Shown piece after piece: positions 49,212 to 61,603 of a stretch of 64,000 bases of DNA. Every line of letters begins with the position of its first letter. Within the stretch, counting starts at the first letter, position 1. The notes under the pieces were generated by a model. The model ran no database searches. It was not told the origin of the DNA and saw nothing but the letters and a program-made list of their open reading frames with translations. The stretch spans positions 558,001-622,000 of the forward strand of contig NW_019028995.1 of the NCBI RefSeq assembly GCF_002105155.1, read 5' to 3'. Origin of the DNA: Lobosporangium transversale (lineage: Eukaryota > Mortierellomycota > Mortierellomycetes > Mortierellales > Mortierellaceae). The position numbers were made by a program, and so were the translations under genes.

Positions 49212-50690
49212 TTAGGATTGATTTTGGTCCTGAGCTATAAGACTTGGCTTCTTTGTCCCTGCTAATCCATGTTCTTCAGAACTATCACCGCCATACATTT
49301 GTGTTGCTCCTCGAGTTACAAGCAATGGTGCAGTCTCCGGACTATGAAAGGAACTAACACCTCGTTTTTTAGCTCTGATGAAAAAGACAAGACACAAAAC
49401 TAGAAGCATGGATTGGAAAAACGAAGCAATCGCATAAGGAAGCCAAGTTGACCAATTTGCACCAGGACTTAATGCCAGAGAGACAGTCAACAGGATGGAG
49501 CCAGGTGTCTGCATCAACAACATGGGAATACTGAGAGCGCCAACTGACTATTTTTTTTTTTTTTTTTTTTTTTTGAACCACAGCGTATAATAAATATAGT
49601 TAGCTGAAAAAGTCATGGTTTGCATGCCGTCTAAGATGTATAGTTTTCCAGGGGTTATAGAGCGCATACCTTCCGGAGATATGTCTCGATGATCTGGGGT
49701 AAATACTGGATCATGGTCAGCAAAGCGCTCATGACACCCAAGAACCCTACCCACAATAACGTCCAAGCACTGTGATGTTCCTGGTCGTGATCTACAGCTG
49801 CCAGGATGATGATAGTAAAGAATGTGGATACAGCAATGTTTCCGAAAATAATCTTTGAGAAGAGTATCGAAACTGTCCAAGCAAGAGAACGTGAAGGTAG
49901 ACAAAACAGACGCATCTTATGGACAAAGGCGTTGACTTTCTTATAGGGTGGGAAATAGATCATGTATAGGATAAATCTATCTGGTCATTAAGGAATATCT
50001 GAATGTCAAAGACAAAATAGTTATCAAAGTCATATTAATAATGATAATAATAGTAATAAAAAAGAATGATCCTCTTACATGAGTGTGAACAATACAAACT
50101 GAACAAAGAGCTGTGCCACTCCTAGTGTATTCTCTAAGCAAAGACTTGTGCTCTAATATACAGGATGACGAAGGAGAGGTGGTTCTATTCAGCAGTTGCT
50201 AGGCGGCCATGTGCCCTCTACTATTGATTCATTTTTGACAGCAGATGTTTTTACAACAACTTTGCAGCACCGAATCCTACGCCATTGCAGAATGAGGATA
50301 TTGAAGAAAGACCAACATGTTGATAGACAGCCGAGGAGCAGGAACCATGAACTGAAGCCATCGCTGCTGCCCTTGCGGATAATCCTGTGATGCTAAGATG
50401 TATTAATATATAAAGTACTGTTAATAAAGGTGGATGCAAGACACCGAAATTGCTCGTTTTTTATTATTATTATTATTATTGTCAGCGCTTGAGTTGTCGT
50501 GGGTTGGTGAAATTACCTGGGGCAGATAGGAGATTACTACTCCAATTAGGACAATGATTGAGAGGGATAATTGATGATTGTTCCGTCGGGCTTTACAGTG
50601 CTCTATTTGTGGCTGTATTTGGAGATTTGGTGAAGATGGTGGAGTTATTGCAAGTTCATATAGAGTGGTATTTATTGAATGGATCCACAT
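49212..50690 (-). CDS. PQ-loop repeat membrane protein
   Basis: Five exons on the minus strand (50690-50517, 50392-50255, 50152-50079, 49976-49670, 49547-49212) join in frame to 342 residues. Two PQ-loops are present. The first is VVISYLPQ + HHRIIRKGSSDGFSSWF across the exon 1/2 junction. The second is MIQYLPQIIETYLRK + SVGALSIPMLL across exons 4/5. The sequence has about seven hydrophobic spans, as in the PQ-loop/MtN3 superfamily, which includes lysosomal/vacuolar amino-acid exporters and proteins of glycan assembly. The substrate cannot be assigned. The tail is hydrophilic. The last intron ends in a sense poly(A) tract just before its AG. No single exon would reveal the family, which is why the splice joins matter. 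Confidence 0.83.
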
Positions 50691-51137
50691 TTCTGCTATT
50701 ACAGCCTGTAAAAAGTAGATGGTGGTAGATATCAAGGAGAATGAAGAAAAGAAAAGAATGAAATCAAAAGATGGGCAGCTTTCCCTTGACAACACTTTCA
50801 CCCCTATTTAACCTTGGTGAAACGGTCAGATGTGTCTTTAATGCCTATGCACATCTGACTTCCGAGCAGCCCCTGACCAATATTCAGTGGAAGCTGAAAC
50901 TCAATAAGACGTTCAGACTCATTGATCGGCCTGTCACACAGGGAAATTAGCAGTCAGCATCACAACAAAAAAAAAGTGCAATGGAGACTTGAAGCATTTT
51001 GACATTCTTTTGACATTGACATTTGTCTCTTTGTCTCCTATTCTGCCTCTTCCAACTCTACAGGAACCATACAGGCCATCTTTTCTACTACAGCCTCCTT
51101 TTTTATTCTATTTTATATAATTCTTTTATCGATAATA
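50691..51137. other. Divergent promoter region of PQ-loop (-) and Rpc4 (+) genes
   Basis: About 450 bases between two divergent starts; no ORF with support. Regulatory elements for both genes must lie here, but none can be named. Confidence 0.5.
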
Positions 51138-51768
51138 ATGTCTGAAGATACTGGAAGCTCAAGCACCAATAATCCACGCCCAGGTACTCCTGTTGGTCGG
51201 GGCGCAGGAGCTTCAGGGACAACATCAGCGCTAGGAAGTATCGGGTCCATCCATACACCTACAGCTACACCAGCAGGGCGTTTATCATCTCTTCGTGGAG
51301 GGCGCGGGGGCGCTATCGGATCTTCTGCTTCCACCCGTGGCGGGACCATGAAAGTAATGAATCGGTGGAAGGATACATTATAGTTTGTGTCTCCCTCTTC
51401 GAAATGAACTGGATAGATCAGCTGGGATTCTTACTTTTTTTTTACCTTTTGCTTTTGCTAGATGAAATTTGCACCAACTATTCCTACAAAACGTAACAAA
51501 AAAGATGTGTATGTCTCGTTAAGGATCTTTGTCTATGTTAATCCTTAATTTCAATAGGATAGCATTATATGATATTTACATTCAAACTGTGAACTTGGCC
51601 ACGATATTGATTTCGATCTCTCTTTTTTTTTTTGTACTTGAATAGTGCACCTTCGTTACTTGAAGAAGCTAGAGCCGGGTCAGAAGCAGGAGGATCGGTA
51701 AAGAAAGAAAAATGCTACGGCGGAACGATACCCTTACCTGAGAATATTACGGCATGGCGACATTGCTC

Positions 51769-51811
<43 letters not shown>

Positions 51812-53435
51812 AAATAGTCTCGTGGACGTGGAGAACGTGGAGAGAGGGGTAGTGGAAGAGGACGTGGACGTGGACGTGGTCGCTTCGAAGATGTTGCTGC
51901 AACGGCATCTGGACCTTTTTCACTTGGTCCAGCAGCATTCGGTAAGCAAATATTGAGAGTCACGTCATTACCCTTCGTCATCTTCCTCAAAAGCACCGAG
52001 TTTTTTTTTTGTGTTTTCTTATGAACTTCATGGTGACCTACAACTGATCCCAAACTTTTATTTTATTTTACTTTATTTTTTTTAAAATAAAAATAAAAAT
52101 AAAAATAATCTTCAAAATTGCATTAGCCCGTTCAAGGGTTGTTGCCTCAGGAGGAGGCACCAGTGGTGCGCATTCGAGCTACACAGGTGTTCAGGCGGTC
52201 AAAGTAGAGCAAGGCGAAGGATTGTCTGGTGAAGATCGGGAATATTACGGTGCTGCAGCTGTAGATATGAAGTTTGGATCGACAGCAACAGATGCCTCAG
52301 CGCCAACAGGATTGGAAAGCCCTAAAGATGAAACTAAATCGGGTGTTACAACAGGAACCAAAGAAGATAAGATGAAGGAACAGGAGTTGGAGCAAAAGAC
52401 CAAGACAGAACTTGGCCATACCAAGACTTTTGAGGGCAATAACCAAGGTGTATATGGTAAAGTCAAATTAGCAACTTTGGACTTTGTGTCCTTTTTATGG
52501 TTACTACGTTGTAATTAGATATTTATGTATCTGCTAATGATTTACACACTGGATTTAATCGATGTCACTTGATACAGATGGTGACGATGAAGACATCAAG
52601 CCTAAAATTGAAGGTCCAGCCCGAGATCTTTTGCCTTCAGTAAGTGCTTTGTATTTATTCTGTTGGCCTAGTTCGATTTACATTTACGACCACACAATCT
52701 ACTGACTAATATTTGAATTACTTCAATGCGTCCTTTTTTTTTTTCCCTCTCGTTCAGTTTGAAACGGATAGGCTGTTTTTCTTCCAATTTCCTAGTGTAA
52801 TGCCTGCATTCAAACCTCGGGTTGTGACCGATATTCCCATGTCTTCTGTCATCTCTTCTTCAGTTTCATCTCCTGAAAGATCATCATATAGTACACCGGA
52901 CAACGTTGAGAAGACTGAAGACTCTGAAGATGGTCTTTTAGCTGTAAAGGCCGAGCCTATGGATGTGGATCGATCCACTTTGATTGCAGACAATACAGAT
53001 CTATCTCAAATCAAGACCGAGCAGTCTGAGAGTAAAATTGGGATCCCAATTCCTGGAGGAGCCTTAATGTCGTCGTCATCATCCTCAGCGCCGGTAGGCC
53101 AGCGTGCTAAACCGAAAGTGTCAACAACAACTGGTGGTGGCAATACTCTTAACGGATCAAACCCTGTCGAAAAGGAAGAAGTAACAGAAAGCCATCTACA
53201 GCAAGAGGGAAAGATTGGACGTTTATTAATCTATAAGTCTGGCAAGGTCAAGATGCAGATCGGAGACATTGTGATGGATGTATCTTCAGGTGCAGACTGC
53301 TCATTTTTGCAGGATGTGGTTGTGGTCGATTCGGCTAACAAGCAGGCATTCGTGATGGGAACAGTTGATAAACGTTTAATCTGTGTCCCTAACCTAACAC
53401 ACCTTTTGAGCGGTTTGGAAGCATCGGATGTATAG
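51138..53435 (+). CDS. RPC53: RNA polymerase III subunit Rpc4 (Rpc53/POLR3D)
   Basis: Seven exons (51138-51353, 51462-51508, 51646-51697, 51818-51941, 52127-52456, 52578-52639, 52758-53435) join in frame to 502 residues. The N-terminal part is Gly/Ser-rich with MKFAPTIPTKRNKK, which fits the conserved Rpc4 N-terminal motif, then an RGRGRGR segment. The C-terminal domain reads GKIGRLLIYKSGKVKMQIGD, then DVSSGADCSFLQDVVVVD, the signature of Rpc4. Rpc4 pairs with Rpc5 (Rpc37) in a TFIIF-like subcomplex used for termination and reinitiation by Pol III. The third intron contains a T33 tract followed by A10 and TAG. The short exons 2 and 3 are predicted by phase and by the motif they complete. Confidence 0.88.
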
Positions 53436-53665
53436 ACATTACAGTCCTAATCTCTCTTTCTCTTTCTATTTTGCCAAACAGAAAAAAAAAAAAAAAAAAA
53501 AAAACAGTTGGCTGCTGAGATAAGAATTTCCACATCGATCTTTTGTTTCCATTTTTTTTTTTTTTTTTTAATATAGACATATATTTTTCAGATTATTATT
53601 ATTATTATTATTATTATCTCAAAACCAAAGCTAACGCACTTGACGTATTGACAAAGAGAGGAAGG

Positions 53666-53697
<32 letters not shown>

Positions 53698-53738
53698 ATA
53701 AGGCTAAAAGGTACTTTCTTTTTCTTAAGAAAGAAGCT
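53436..53738. other. 3' spacer of convergent Rpc4 and VTC1 genes
   Basis: About 300 bases containing three homopolymers (A near 53481-53504, T near 53552-53569, A near 53668-53695) and an (ATT)n run at about 53593-53617. Nothing else is visible. Confidence 0.6.
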
Positions 53739-54212
53739 TCAAAACAAGCCTTTGTCATTTGCAAATCTCAATCCAAAATTGAACAGAACAGAAACCAGGA
53801 TGATGAGACAGAGAACTGTAGGGCCGAATCGATCGTCGTATGGGCCTGGCTCCCTCATTCGAATCCGGTTTGCTCTCCAATGAAAAGTGGCCAATGCGTA
53901 GATCATCACGATAATGGAGACCAAGATGAAGACGCCTGCAGAGATACGTCCAATCTTATCACCGAAATTCAATAGACCGATCGCAAGTGTCCCCAAGATG
54001 ACTGTAAAGTTGAGCCATGAAAGAAACGTGCGTTCGTTTGCAAAGAAGACCTTGGGCTCAACTCGAACAGGTAATGCAATCCGTTTCCCAGGTGGAGCCT
54101 GTAACAAGGGCAGAGTGGATGAAGGAGAAGGCATAGTTGCACTGTGAATGTGATGAGTCGATGACGAAGGTCCTCCTACTCCTACTCCTGGTGCTGTTGA
54201 TCTGCCTGACAT
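53739..54212 (-). CDS. VTC1: Vacuolar transporter chaperone subunit 1 (DUF202 protein)
   Basis: A single uninterrupted 157-residue ORF. After a Ser/Pro-rich N-terminus of about 50 residues come [20 protein letters not shown] and three membrane spans: about 68-87, 93-115 and 134-152. This is the DUF202 fold of Vtc1. The motif [12 protein letters not shown] with conserved Arg is shared with the membrane domains of Vtc2-5. In yeast the VTC complex makes polyphosphate and moves it into the vacuole. Vtc1 is the small membrane subunit without an SPX or catalytic domain, as here. The N-terminal extension is longer than yeast's. It is convergent with Rpc4. Confidence 0.93.
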   Translation of the reverse strand: MSGRSTAPGVGVGGPSSSTHHIHSATMPSPSSTLPLLQAPPGKRIALPVRVEPKVFFANERTFLSWLNFTVILGTLAIGLLNFGDKIGRISAGVFILVSIIVMIYALATFHWRANRIRMREPGPYDDRFGPTVLCLIILVSVLFNFGLRFANDKGLF

Positions 54213-54875
54213 GATGGTATCCGGTATCTATAAGGGAGGAAGAGAAGGAAAAAAAAAAGTCATTGAGGTTGTGCGCTGGGAAAAAGAAAAAAAAAAAATT
54301 AATGTGGCTGGTTGTGACGAAGTGATTTCATTTTAGCGGTGAATTTTCAGTAAGAGTAAAAAGGAGGCTGAAACAAAATGCAGACATGGTGCCAGTGTCT
54401 GAAAGATGTAGGATATCCTTATAGTCCCCATATACGCATAATCAGGAATCCTATTAGATCAACTTCATTGTCACGTTGTGCATATTTGGTATCTGGAAAG
54501 CCTGTCAATAAGAACCTCTTTTATTTTTCGCTCGTGATTTGACAAGCAATCAACCAATGAAATCATAAACAAATCCATAATCTTTGAAGAAAGGTCTGTG
54601 TTTGAGAGATATTATATTTATGGAAATTATGCTGAACTTTTTTTTTTTTTGATATTATATATACATTCATGAGCAGGGAAGAGACAATTTGGAAAAGGGT
54701 ATGGTATCACAATAGTTCGATTCATCTATCTATAGTAGGCAAAGAGCTATAGTCGAAATGGAAATTACGGGGTTTACGGATAAAAATACAGGAATAGAAG
54801 TAATTATTAAGGTACTGGGATATGTTGAATATAAAAAAGAAAAGAAAAAAAGAATAGGTCTCTGCACGAATGGAC
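54213..54875. other. Spacer between VTC1 and the glycosyltransferase-like gene
   Basis: About 660 bases of AT-rich DNA with short homopolymers; no supported ORF. It holds the VTC1 promoter and the 3' UTR of the next gene. Confidence 0.5.
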
Positions 54876-54902
54876 TTAGAGAGCGTGAACGACGGGCAAA
54901 CC

Positions 54903-54938
<36 letters not shown>

Positions 54939-57728
54939 GCAAGCACAGTGTTAGATAGAGCCTGGTTCGTGCATACAACGAATGTAGAGTCGTTTTAACA
55001 AACTCTATACTCATCACACTACTATACTTACAAAAGGATGTCTCCAGCCACACTGAAATTGACTCTTATGATAGCCTTCGCCGCTAGTGGAGGAATTATA
55101 TCCGAGATGGCCTTGCAAGAGAGCCTTGCTGATGACTATAGTACCTGCACAGCTGGAGCAATAGTCATGCTTGCCCAGCATACAGTTCTGAAGTGTAACG
55201 TCTGGAGGAGAAGCAATTCCGCCACGCTCATGTTCTAGAACATCGTTTTCGAGAATGAACGTCGCTGCCAAAGCGACTGATCGCTTAAAAATCAAGCCAC
55301 TACCTCCAGTCGCAATAAAAGCGCCACAGTGATCGGGCACCTGTCTGTTGGCTTCATACAGGATGTTGAGCATTTCTTGCCAGCCATTCTTACAGAACGG
55401 AAAGTCATCCTCCATAATGCCCAGATAGACTGTATCCTCTGATGTTCCAATTTTGCGGATTGCGCTGATGAGATGCTTGCGTTGGCTCTTTTCAGATCCC
55501 TCTTCTCTGACCCATTTGACATGTTTGCGTGCCTTTGGGATAGTATCGAAATAGCCCTTGGCTTGATCGTATGCTTCAAAGTCTGTGAAGTGAGTGTAGA
55601 CAACAATTTGGATTCGAGAATACAAAGGATCCACATACTCTTCTGGGAAATTGTCTAGATATGATGTCAATGTTTCCTTGATGTAGGCAACACCATTTCT
55701 GCGAGGTGCAGTCATCAAGACAAGGGTGAGCAAATAGGGTATCTGGGGTTCGATAGCTGTGTTCAGTTGTTGGCTTGTGACATCAGGCTTGTAGGTATGA
55801 AGTTGATTACATCCGATAAGGACCACAAAAAGCAAAATGATCATAGGAACAATGTAGGTGATGGCTTTCCAGAAGGTGAACAAGACAGATTTTCTTCTGA
55901 CAGATGATCCTCCTGAAGGGGTGACATCATTGTATGATGCAGTTGCTGGTTGTACAACCAAAAATTCGCTATCAGCTTCCTTGGTCAGGGTCATAAACAA
56001 TTGCTCCTCTTCGCAAACATTCACGATCGGGTCGGAGTCTTCCCATTGCTCCTTTTCAAACGCTGAGGTCTTTACTTTGCCTCCCCATCGACCCATCCTA
56101 CGTTGGTAAGAAATCACAAGAGCGACAACAAATCCGACAATAAGACCACTGCCAGCCCACCATACAATAGTCTTTGGAATCACATTGAGGAGGCAAAGGA
56201 CAACTTGGATATATATTCGACGGATGTTCCGGATAGATGTCCTATTGACGTCGACAGTCGAATTGTGAGGAAAGAGTGCTTGCACGACCAACAATGCAAA
56301 CAGGAACGGTGCCAATCCTAAAATGTAAATATACGGAAGAAATAATTAGTGCAACGTCCATATGAAGATTGACAAAAGAAGCTCGAAGAACACGATATCA
56401 TATGGATGTCAGGTCAAATCCAACTTCAATGGCCTCACATGCGACAAAGTGCAGAGATACTGATGTCACTTGTCATCTCATGTTGACATTTGGATATGAC
56501 ATGCTTCTTTTTTTGTTTCTTTGTGGCGGTGTGAATGCACAAGAATAAGCGAAAAAATTGTCCGTGCAGTTGTGCTGCTATTAGCTTAAAATAAAAATAA
56601 ACGCTTGCCTTTCCCAGAGGTTGGGCAACACAGCCATGAGCATAGATGCCCCCTCTCTCGCACTGCCACCAACTAACTTGACAGTTGAATCTTTGTCCGC
56701 ATTTGCACCTCATTGCCAGAATTGTGAGGCAGCATGTCAAATCTGGCCAACAAGTTGGGATGATTGAGCATGAGGTTGTTCAAAAGGGACAAATTGAAAC
56801 AAAAAATCACTGCAACACCAATAATCATAATAAACCGCAAAGCTGATCTGATCTAGATCCTTTCCCCTGTTCGGTACACATTTGAATGAAGAATAGCTAA
56901 TGAATGAAAGAATTATGACTTACCAAGATTACATTCATACATCGAATCACTGAAAAACAGTTGAGGAAATTGCCAGCCCAGTGCTCTGGAGAACAAAAAG
57001 CCCAAAAGTTGTCGCAGTGCCAGTACAAGGATCGTAATCACCAGAAAGAGATTGCGGAAGATTCTAGTGCCATTACCGTTAAAGACTGTTGTCAGACGCT
57101 CCTCGAACAGTGCAAACGAGATGATGTTCGACATTCCTAATAGTAAAGACGTGCCGATGGTCTGTTGAGCTGAGCTCAAGAGTGTTGATGATAGCGGAAC
57201 GATAAAAGGCGACGCCACCAGTGCAGGATACTGAGCTGCATGGAGAACATGCGAAGGGTCTGAGCAGTGATCTGGAAAATGTCCAGCTAATGCGATCAAG
57301 CTTTGTACAACTGTCAACATCAAAACAATCCTGGTAACGGGTTGGGTGAGCAACGATGCAAGTGATGCATTGCTCGAGACAGCAGTTACTGAGCTAGGGA
57401 ACTCTGGAGCAATAGGAGAAGTGTTTTGGGATGCTAATGTAATCACAGCGCTACTGCTGTTATTGGTGAAATGGCTAGTGGAGGGAGGTGGTGAACCTGG
57501 AATATTTGCAAATGTCTTGAGTTGAAATGGTTTGGGTGATTGTGGTGGTGTAAGGACAGCTGAAGTGGAGGAGAGCATAGAGGCTGGAGAAGATGGCCTT
57601 GACGGTGCAGAGGAAATGGAAGAGGTATAAGAGTATGTTGTATGAGAGTGGGTATGTGGAGTCAGATGCTGTGAGGATGTGGAGGGGTGTACTGGTGTAG
57701 GACACCTCTGCTGTGATATTGAGGACAT
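54876..57728 (-). CDS. Polytopic membrane protein fused to a glycosyltransferase-like domain
   Basis: Three exons on the minus strand (57728-56924, 56317-55032, 54905-54876) give 706 residues. The first 130 residues are Ser/Pro-rich. Then come about six hydrophobic segments: TRIVLMLTVVQSLIALAG, the LVASPFIV region, a LFLVITILVLALRQ span, LAPFLFALLVVQ, and two more before VISYQRR. The pattern is rhomboid-like, though no protease Ser/His motif is seen. A further span (YIVPMIILLFVVLIGC) leads to a domain resembling GT54/MGAT4-type glycosyltransferases: LVLMTAPRRNGVAYIKETL, IQIVVYTHF and LGIMEDDFPFCKNGW with an acidic triad. The last exon is only ten codons and lies after a 29-nt T tract. The family of the C-terminal domain is tentative; the fusion rests on splice phase and on the membrane spans crossing the junction. 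Confidence 0.68.
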
Positions 57729-58560
57729 TGCTGTAAAAAACTGCTTTGCCGATCGATAAAAAATTGTGAATGAAAGAACTGCTATTAGAAAAAGAAAGAG
57801 AAATAAGGGCTAAGTAAAGATACATATTTAATAACAATGCCAAACAAGATACAGAAGAGATAGAGGGGATATCTTTACCTGCTATAGTGTTAAAAAAGCA
57901 AAAGGCAAGAGAAACAAAGACAAGACAATAAAAAAAGGATGGGAGATAGAGATAAAAAAAAACACAAAGACAAAGACAAAGACAGAGACAGAGACAGAGA
58001 CAGAGACAGATAAAAAAGAATGAATGAATGAATGAAGAAGAGGATGGAAGGGAAGGGGAGGGGAGGGGAGGGAAGGGAAAGGAAAGGAAAGGAAAGGAAG
58101 GGAAGGGAAGAGAAGAAGGGAAGTGAAGATGCAGATCGTAGAAGAAAGAGGAAGAAGAGCTAAGAGGTAAGGACCTCTTTTTATTAAAGACAACAGGGAC
58201 CAATTTTTACATGATTTAGTTGACATAGAATATTAGAAATATAAGAATAGATTTTACTGTTTGTATGATGTAAAAAACCCATCGGTACGATCATACTCCC
58301 CCCATTAACAATTGACCATTGACCAATGACCTTGACACCGCCCCTCTACCCATCGCCATTGACATCGCCACTGACATCGCCAAACCAGCCCATTTCCCTA
58401 CTTACTCAGTAGAAAAGAAATCATCCAGAAGACCTGATTCCAAATCCACGTCTTGGAGCTTTTTTATTGACTCAATGGAATGAAATACCGGTTAAATAGT
58501 ACGTTTAATGTAATCTGGTTGGTCTAAAATAAATAAAAAATAAAATAATCGTAGAAAGGT
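57729..58560. other. Purine-rich, repeat-laden spacer upstream of the glycosyltransferase-like gene
   Basis: About 830 bases. Tandem GACAAA/GACAGA hexamers lie at about 57967-58010, GAAT units at 58018-58035, and GGAAG/GGGGA/GGAAA pentamers at about 58045-58110. ORFs across it on the minus strand are repeat translations. Confidence 0.7.
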
Positions 58561-58968
58561 ATGGACAAATCATCATATGCTTTCATATTCATTCTCTGGG
58601 CTACTTTTCTAGGCTATTTTGTCATTGATGGACTTCCAACTGGACCCGGTATTTTGTCTAACCTTTTTTTTATATGTCATAAGTTAATATTCCCTCATCC
58701 CTTTCTGCTTCAAGCTTCGTTGCAACGGACAAGGCGAGGAAGGCCATAAGAAATGACATTAAAAGAGGTACTGTGTCCCATCTCATCGGCAATAAAAAAA
58801 ATAAAAAAATAAAAAATAAAAAGTTATAGTTTACTCACAGATGTCCTCTTTATTGCAGCTCATGAAATATCTCCAGTCCTTAATGTATCCTTCAATCTTG
58901 GTCGCTTCGACCAACACGACATTGTTGGAGCTTGGCACGATTGGATCAACCTTAGCTTAATTGCTTAA
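58561..58968 (+). CDS. Small protein with hydrophobic N-terminus, unknown family
   Basis: Three exons (58561-58648, 58684-58767, 58859-58968) join in frame to 93 residues. The start MDKSSYAFIFILWATFLGYF is a signal sequence or membrane anchor. The next exon reads SSFVATDKARKAIRNDIKRA and the last FNLGRFDQHDIVGAWHDW, ending at TAA. The acceptor of exon 2 (CATAAG|TT) is chosen because the alternative downstream acceptor hits a stop. No family is recognised. Three consistent splice joins in a row favour a real gene, but homology support is missing. Confidence 0.48.
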
Positions 58969-60289
58969 AAATTTGTGAGCCCCGCAGCCGCCAGCTCCTG
59001 TCGCTCTAACTTTTTCTTTCTAATCCTCCTTAATCTTATGAAATACGCATCCTTCTACTGTACATGCTTATCCTTCTCTGAAAAGGCTCCTTATCCCTTT
59101 TTACTCTCACATTCTCCATACTTTTCCCCATGGTCATGTTCTATTGAGGATTATTGATCCAAATGTAGATCCATAAAATGAAAAAATGAAAAAAAGGATG
59201 TCAAACATTCCTTCTCCTCTTCTCCCTTAATATACGTATTCCATGTATAAAAATATATATGCATGTGCTGGTGTAATTGTAACCTTACAGGTGATGCGTT
59301 ACGATTGGATGCTCTCACAGATAAACCCTGGAGCAGCGACCCCGACATTTTAAACTTTTGCCAGTAAAAAAATGTAACCTCGAATGCCATGACAGTGGGT
59401 TCACTATAAATGTATATATTTATACATGTGTGTGTATAAAAAATATACACACGACGCTTACTTTTTGAATGGTAACACAGATGTATCACATATTATGTAA
59501 ATTAGTAAAGTATTCAGACCTTTGAAAGACTCAAGCCTGCACAGCCATCCAGCTGAAGCATCCCAGAATTTTTTTGTAGCTCTATCTACGTGATCTTTGC
59601 TCACAAAAATAGGTAAATACATACATAAAATAATTACATGAAGCCCTAATGATACTACGAATTCAGCTCATTTGGTCGCGAAACTAAAATATATATTTTT
59701 AAAGTATTAAACGATAATAGAATCCATTCGTTGTTTTTACATTCATACACATCATGAATGTCGCGATAGATACTACCCAAGTTGAACTTCTTAAAAAAAA
59801 TAAACTAGCCAACCTAAAGCCTAAAGCTTAAAGTCTTGATATGCTAACGTATCATATCTCAAACTCTTTATTACACTCATATCGCCACTGTTTTCTATTG
59901 CCATCAGCCATCATCTCTTCCGTCCTGAGGTCAAAGTATGTGCATCCAACACGCTACAAGGTGAACTTGTGTTAAAAGCCAACCTTATGAATCTATTTCT
60001 CCTCGGGGCTGGTAGGTCAGTCCAGCCAGAAAGATTACCAAGAAGTATAGGACAAATTGAATCAAGAAGGAAGGCTTTCATACGGAGTAGAACTCTTCCA
60101 ACTATGCCAAACAGATCTTATTTTCATGAATCATCAGGATGTTTTCAGTTACATTCATGGAGGGATCAGTCTTTGAGCTACAGAGCATGCTTCTTACTAT
60201 AACCTGGATTTTTGAATTTATAAGCTACACAGAATCGATTAAAGTAAGAAGAGTTGAAGGAAAAGGAGTTTAAGGAGTAAACTGCCCAA
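58969..60289. other. AT-rich spacer
   Basis: About 1.3 kb. A 60-70-codon stretch at 59969-60202 is open but matches nothing known to me. TATATA-rich DNA lies around 59250-59460. Confidence 0.4.
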
Positions 60290-60742
60290 TCAAGTGGGGT
60301 GTCCGATCCATCCGTGGAGCGAGAGATCAAGGATACGGCTCGTTACTCTCTTAAGGATTCGGTCTTGAAACACAACGCAGATGGAAAAGCATATGTCTTG
60401 GTAGGAATCAAATGTCTCAAGTGAAAAGGTCCCAAGGTCTATTGAGCCTTGAAGAAGAGTGTTTCTTGTTAGCCGTGGGTATGAGGGAGCCACAATATTT
60501 TAACATGCAAGAAATCCTCCACAATACGTATGAATGTGTTGAGCATGTGGTTAAAAGAACAGGGCGCCACTATGTTGCAGTATCAGCCACATTACTTTCG
60601 TTGCAAAAACAAAAAACAAGCAAACAAACCGAGAATCATGAGAGATATGGCGATCAGCAGGAGCTTACAAAGCCCTGCAAGGCTATTGAGTCGTGCGATA
60701 TCCAGTCAAAATGTTTTATATTACATGGTGTACTTTTTCAAT
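60290..60742 (+). pseudogene. Possible relic of tRNA-splicing endonuclease subunit Sen54
   Basis: Two overlapping frames share one pattern. The first, from about 60299, reads VEREIKDTARYSLKDSVL, then HNADGKAYVLVGIKC. About 60412 the frame switches to KRSQGLLSLEEECFLLAVGM. The order of basic helix, Gly, then LL-EE-FLL-x-G resembles the Sen54 N-terminal domain (tRNA_int_end_N2). The frame change, the lack of a proper start and the poorly conserved rest suggest a decayed fragment. No introns restoring the frame were found. A different family or a chance match is possible. Confidence 0.33.
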
Positions 60743-61175
60743 AAAACAAAGACAAATTCTTGAAGTCCCGACTATGTCCTACGTGCGTGATAATAGAAAG
60801 AGTTTTGGACAAAAGAAAAAAAGTGGAGCAAGAGCTTTGGTTTTAGTGATGTTTTTTTCCTCCTCCCTATTGGACTTTCATTTAATGGCTCCAGCAACGC
60901 GCTCCCACGTTCGGCAACTCCTTTGTTCATTATTGAAACTGATGTGCGCAGGTACCAAAAGATCAGACTGTTGCTGGTTACACGAACAAACCTTATTTTC
61001 TTTCATTTTATTAATCTATTTATAGTGGTATTAATTTTACACCATGTCTCCCATCTTTCATCTAACCCCTCACCATTAACATCATTTGTTTTGTTTTTTT
61101 TTTTTTTAAACCACAATTCATTCGACTCATTACATTAATTCACTTTTGCTTCATCCACCCAAGTATATTAAGCTC
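60743..61175. other. Spacer upstream of the PLC-like gene
   Basis: About 430 bases; pyrimidine-rich near the gene start (T tract near 61097-61109). No supported ORF. Confidence 0.5.
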
Positions 61176-61563
61176 ATGCGATCCTTTATTGCTCTCCCTT
61201 TAAGTGTTCTACTTGTGTCCACATTAGTGGTCCGTTCGGAGGCACAACAGCTTTGCAATGGCTATGCAGAACTGTGTGGCAAGACCTATGACAAGGTCGC
61301 ATACGCCACTACTCACAATGCCTATGCATATACACCACCAGGGTCATTAGCTACTAACCAGGATAACGACATTCCCACTCAGTTGAAGGATGGCATCCGC
61401 GCCTTCATGTTAGACGGCTATCCTACGACCCCCAACAGTCCAAACGACATTCAGCTGTGCCACACTTCCTGTAATGACCTTCAGCTTTATCTACTTTAAA
61501 GATTTCTTTTTTTTTCTCTTTCCTTCTCTACCTTCACTTTGAATCCATTACTGACAGTTTTTT

Positions 61564-61603
<40 letters not shown>

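Noticed and set aside
57882-58226. Minus-strand ORFs upstream of the glycosyltransferase-like gene
   Set aside because: They run through simple purine repeats and code only low-complexity sequence.
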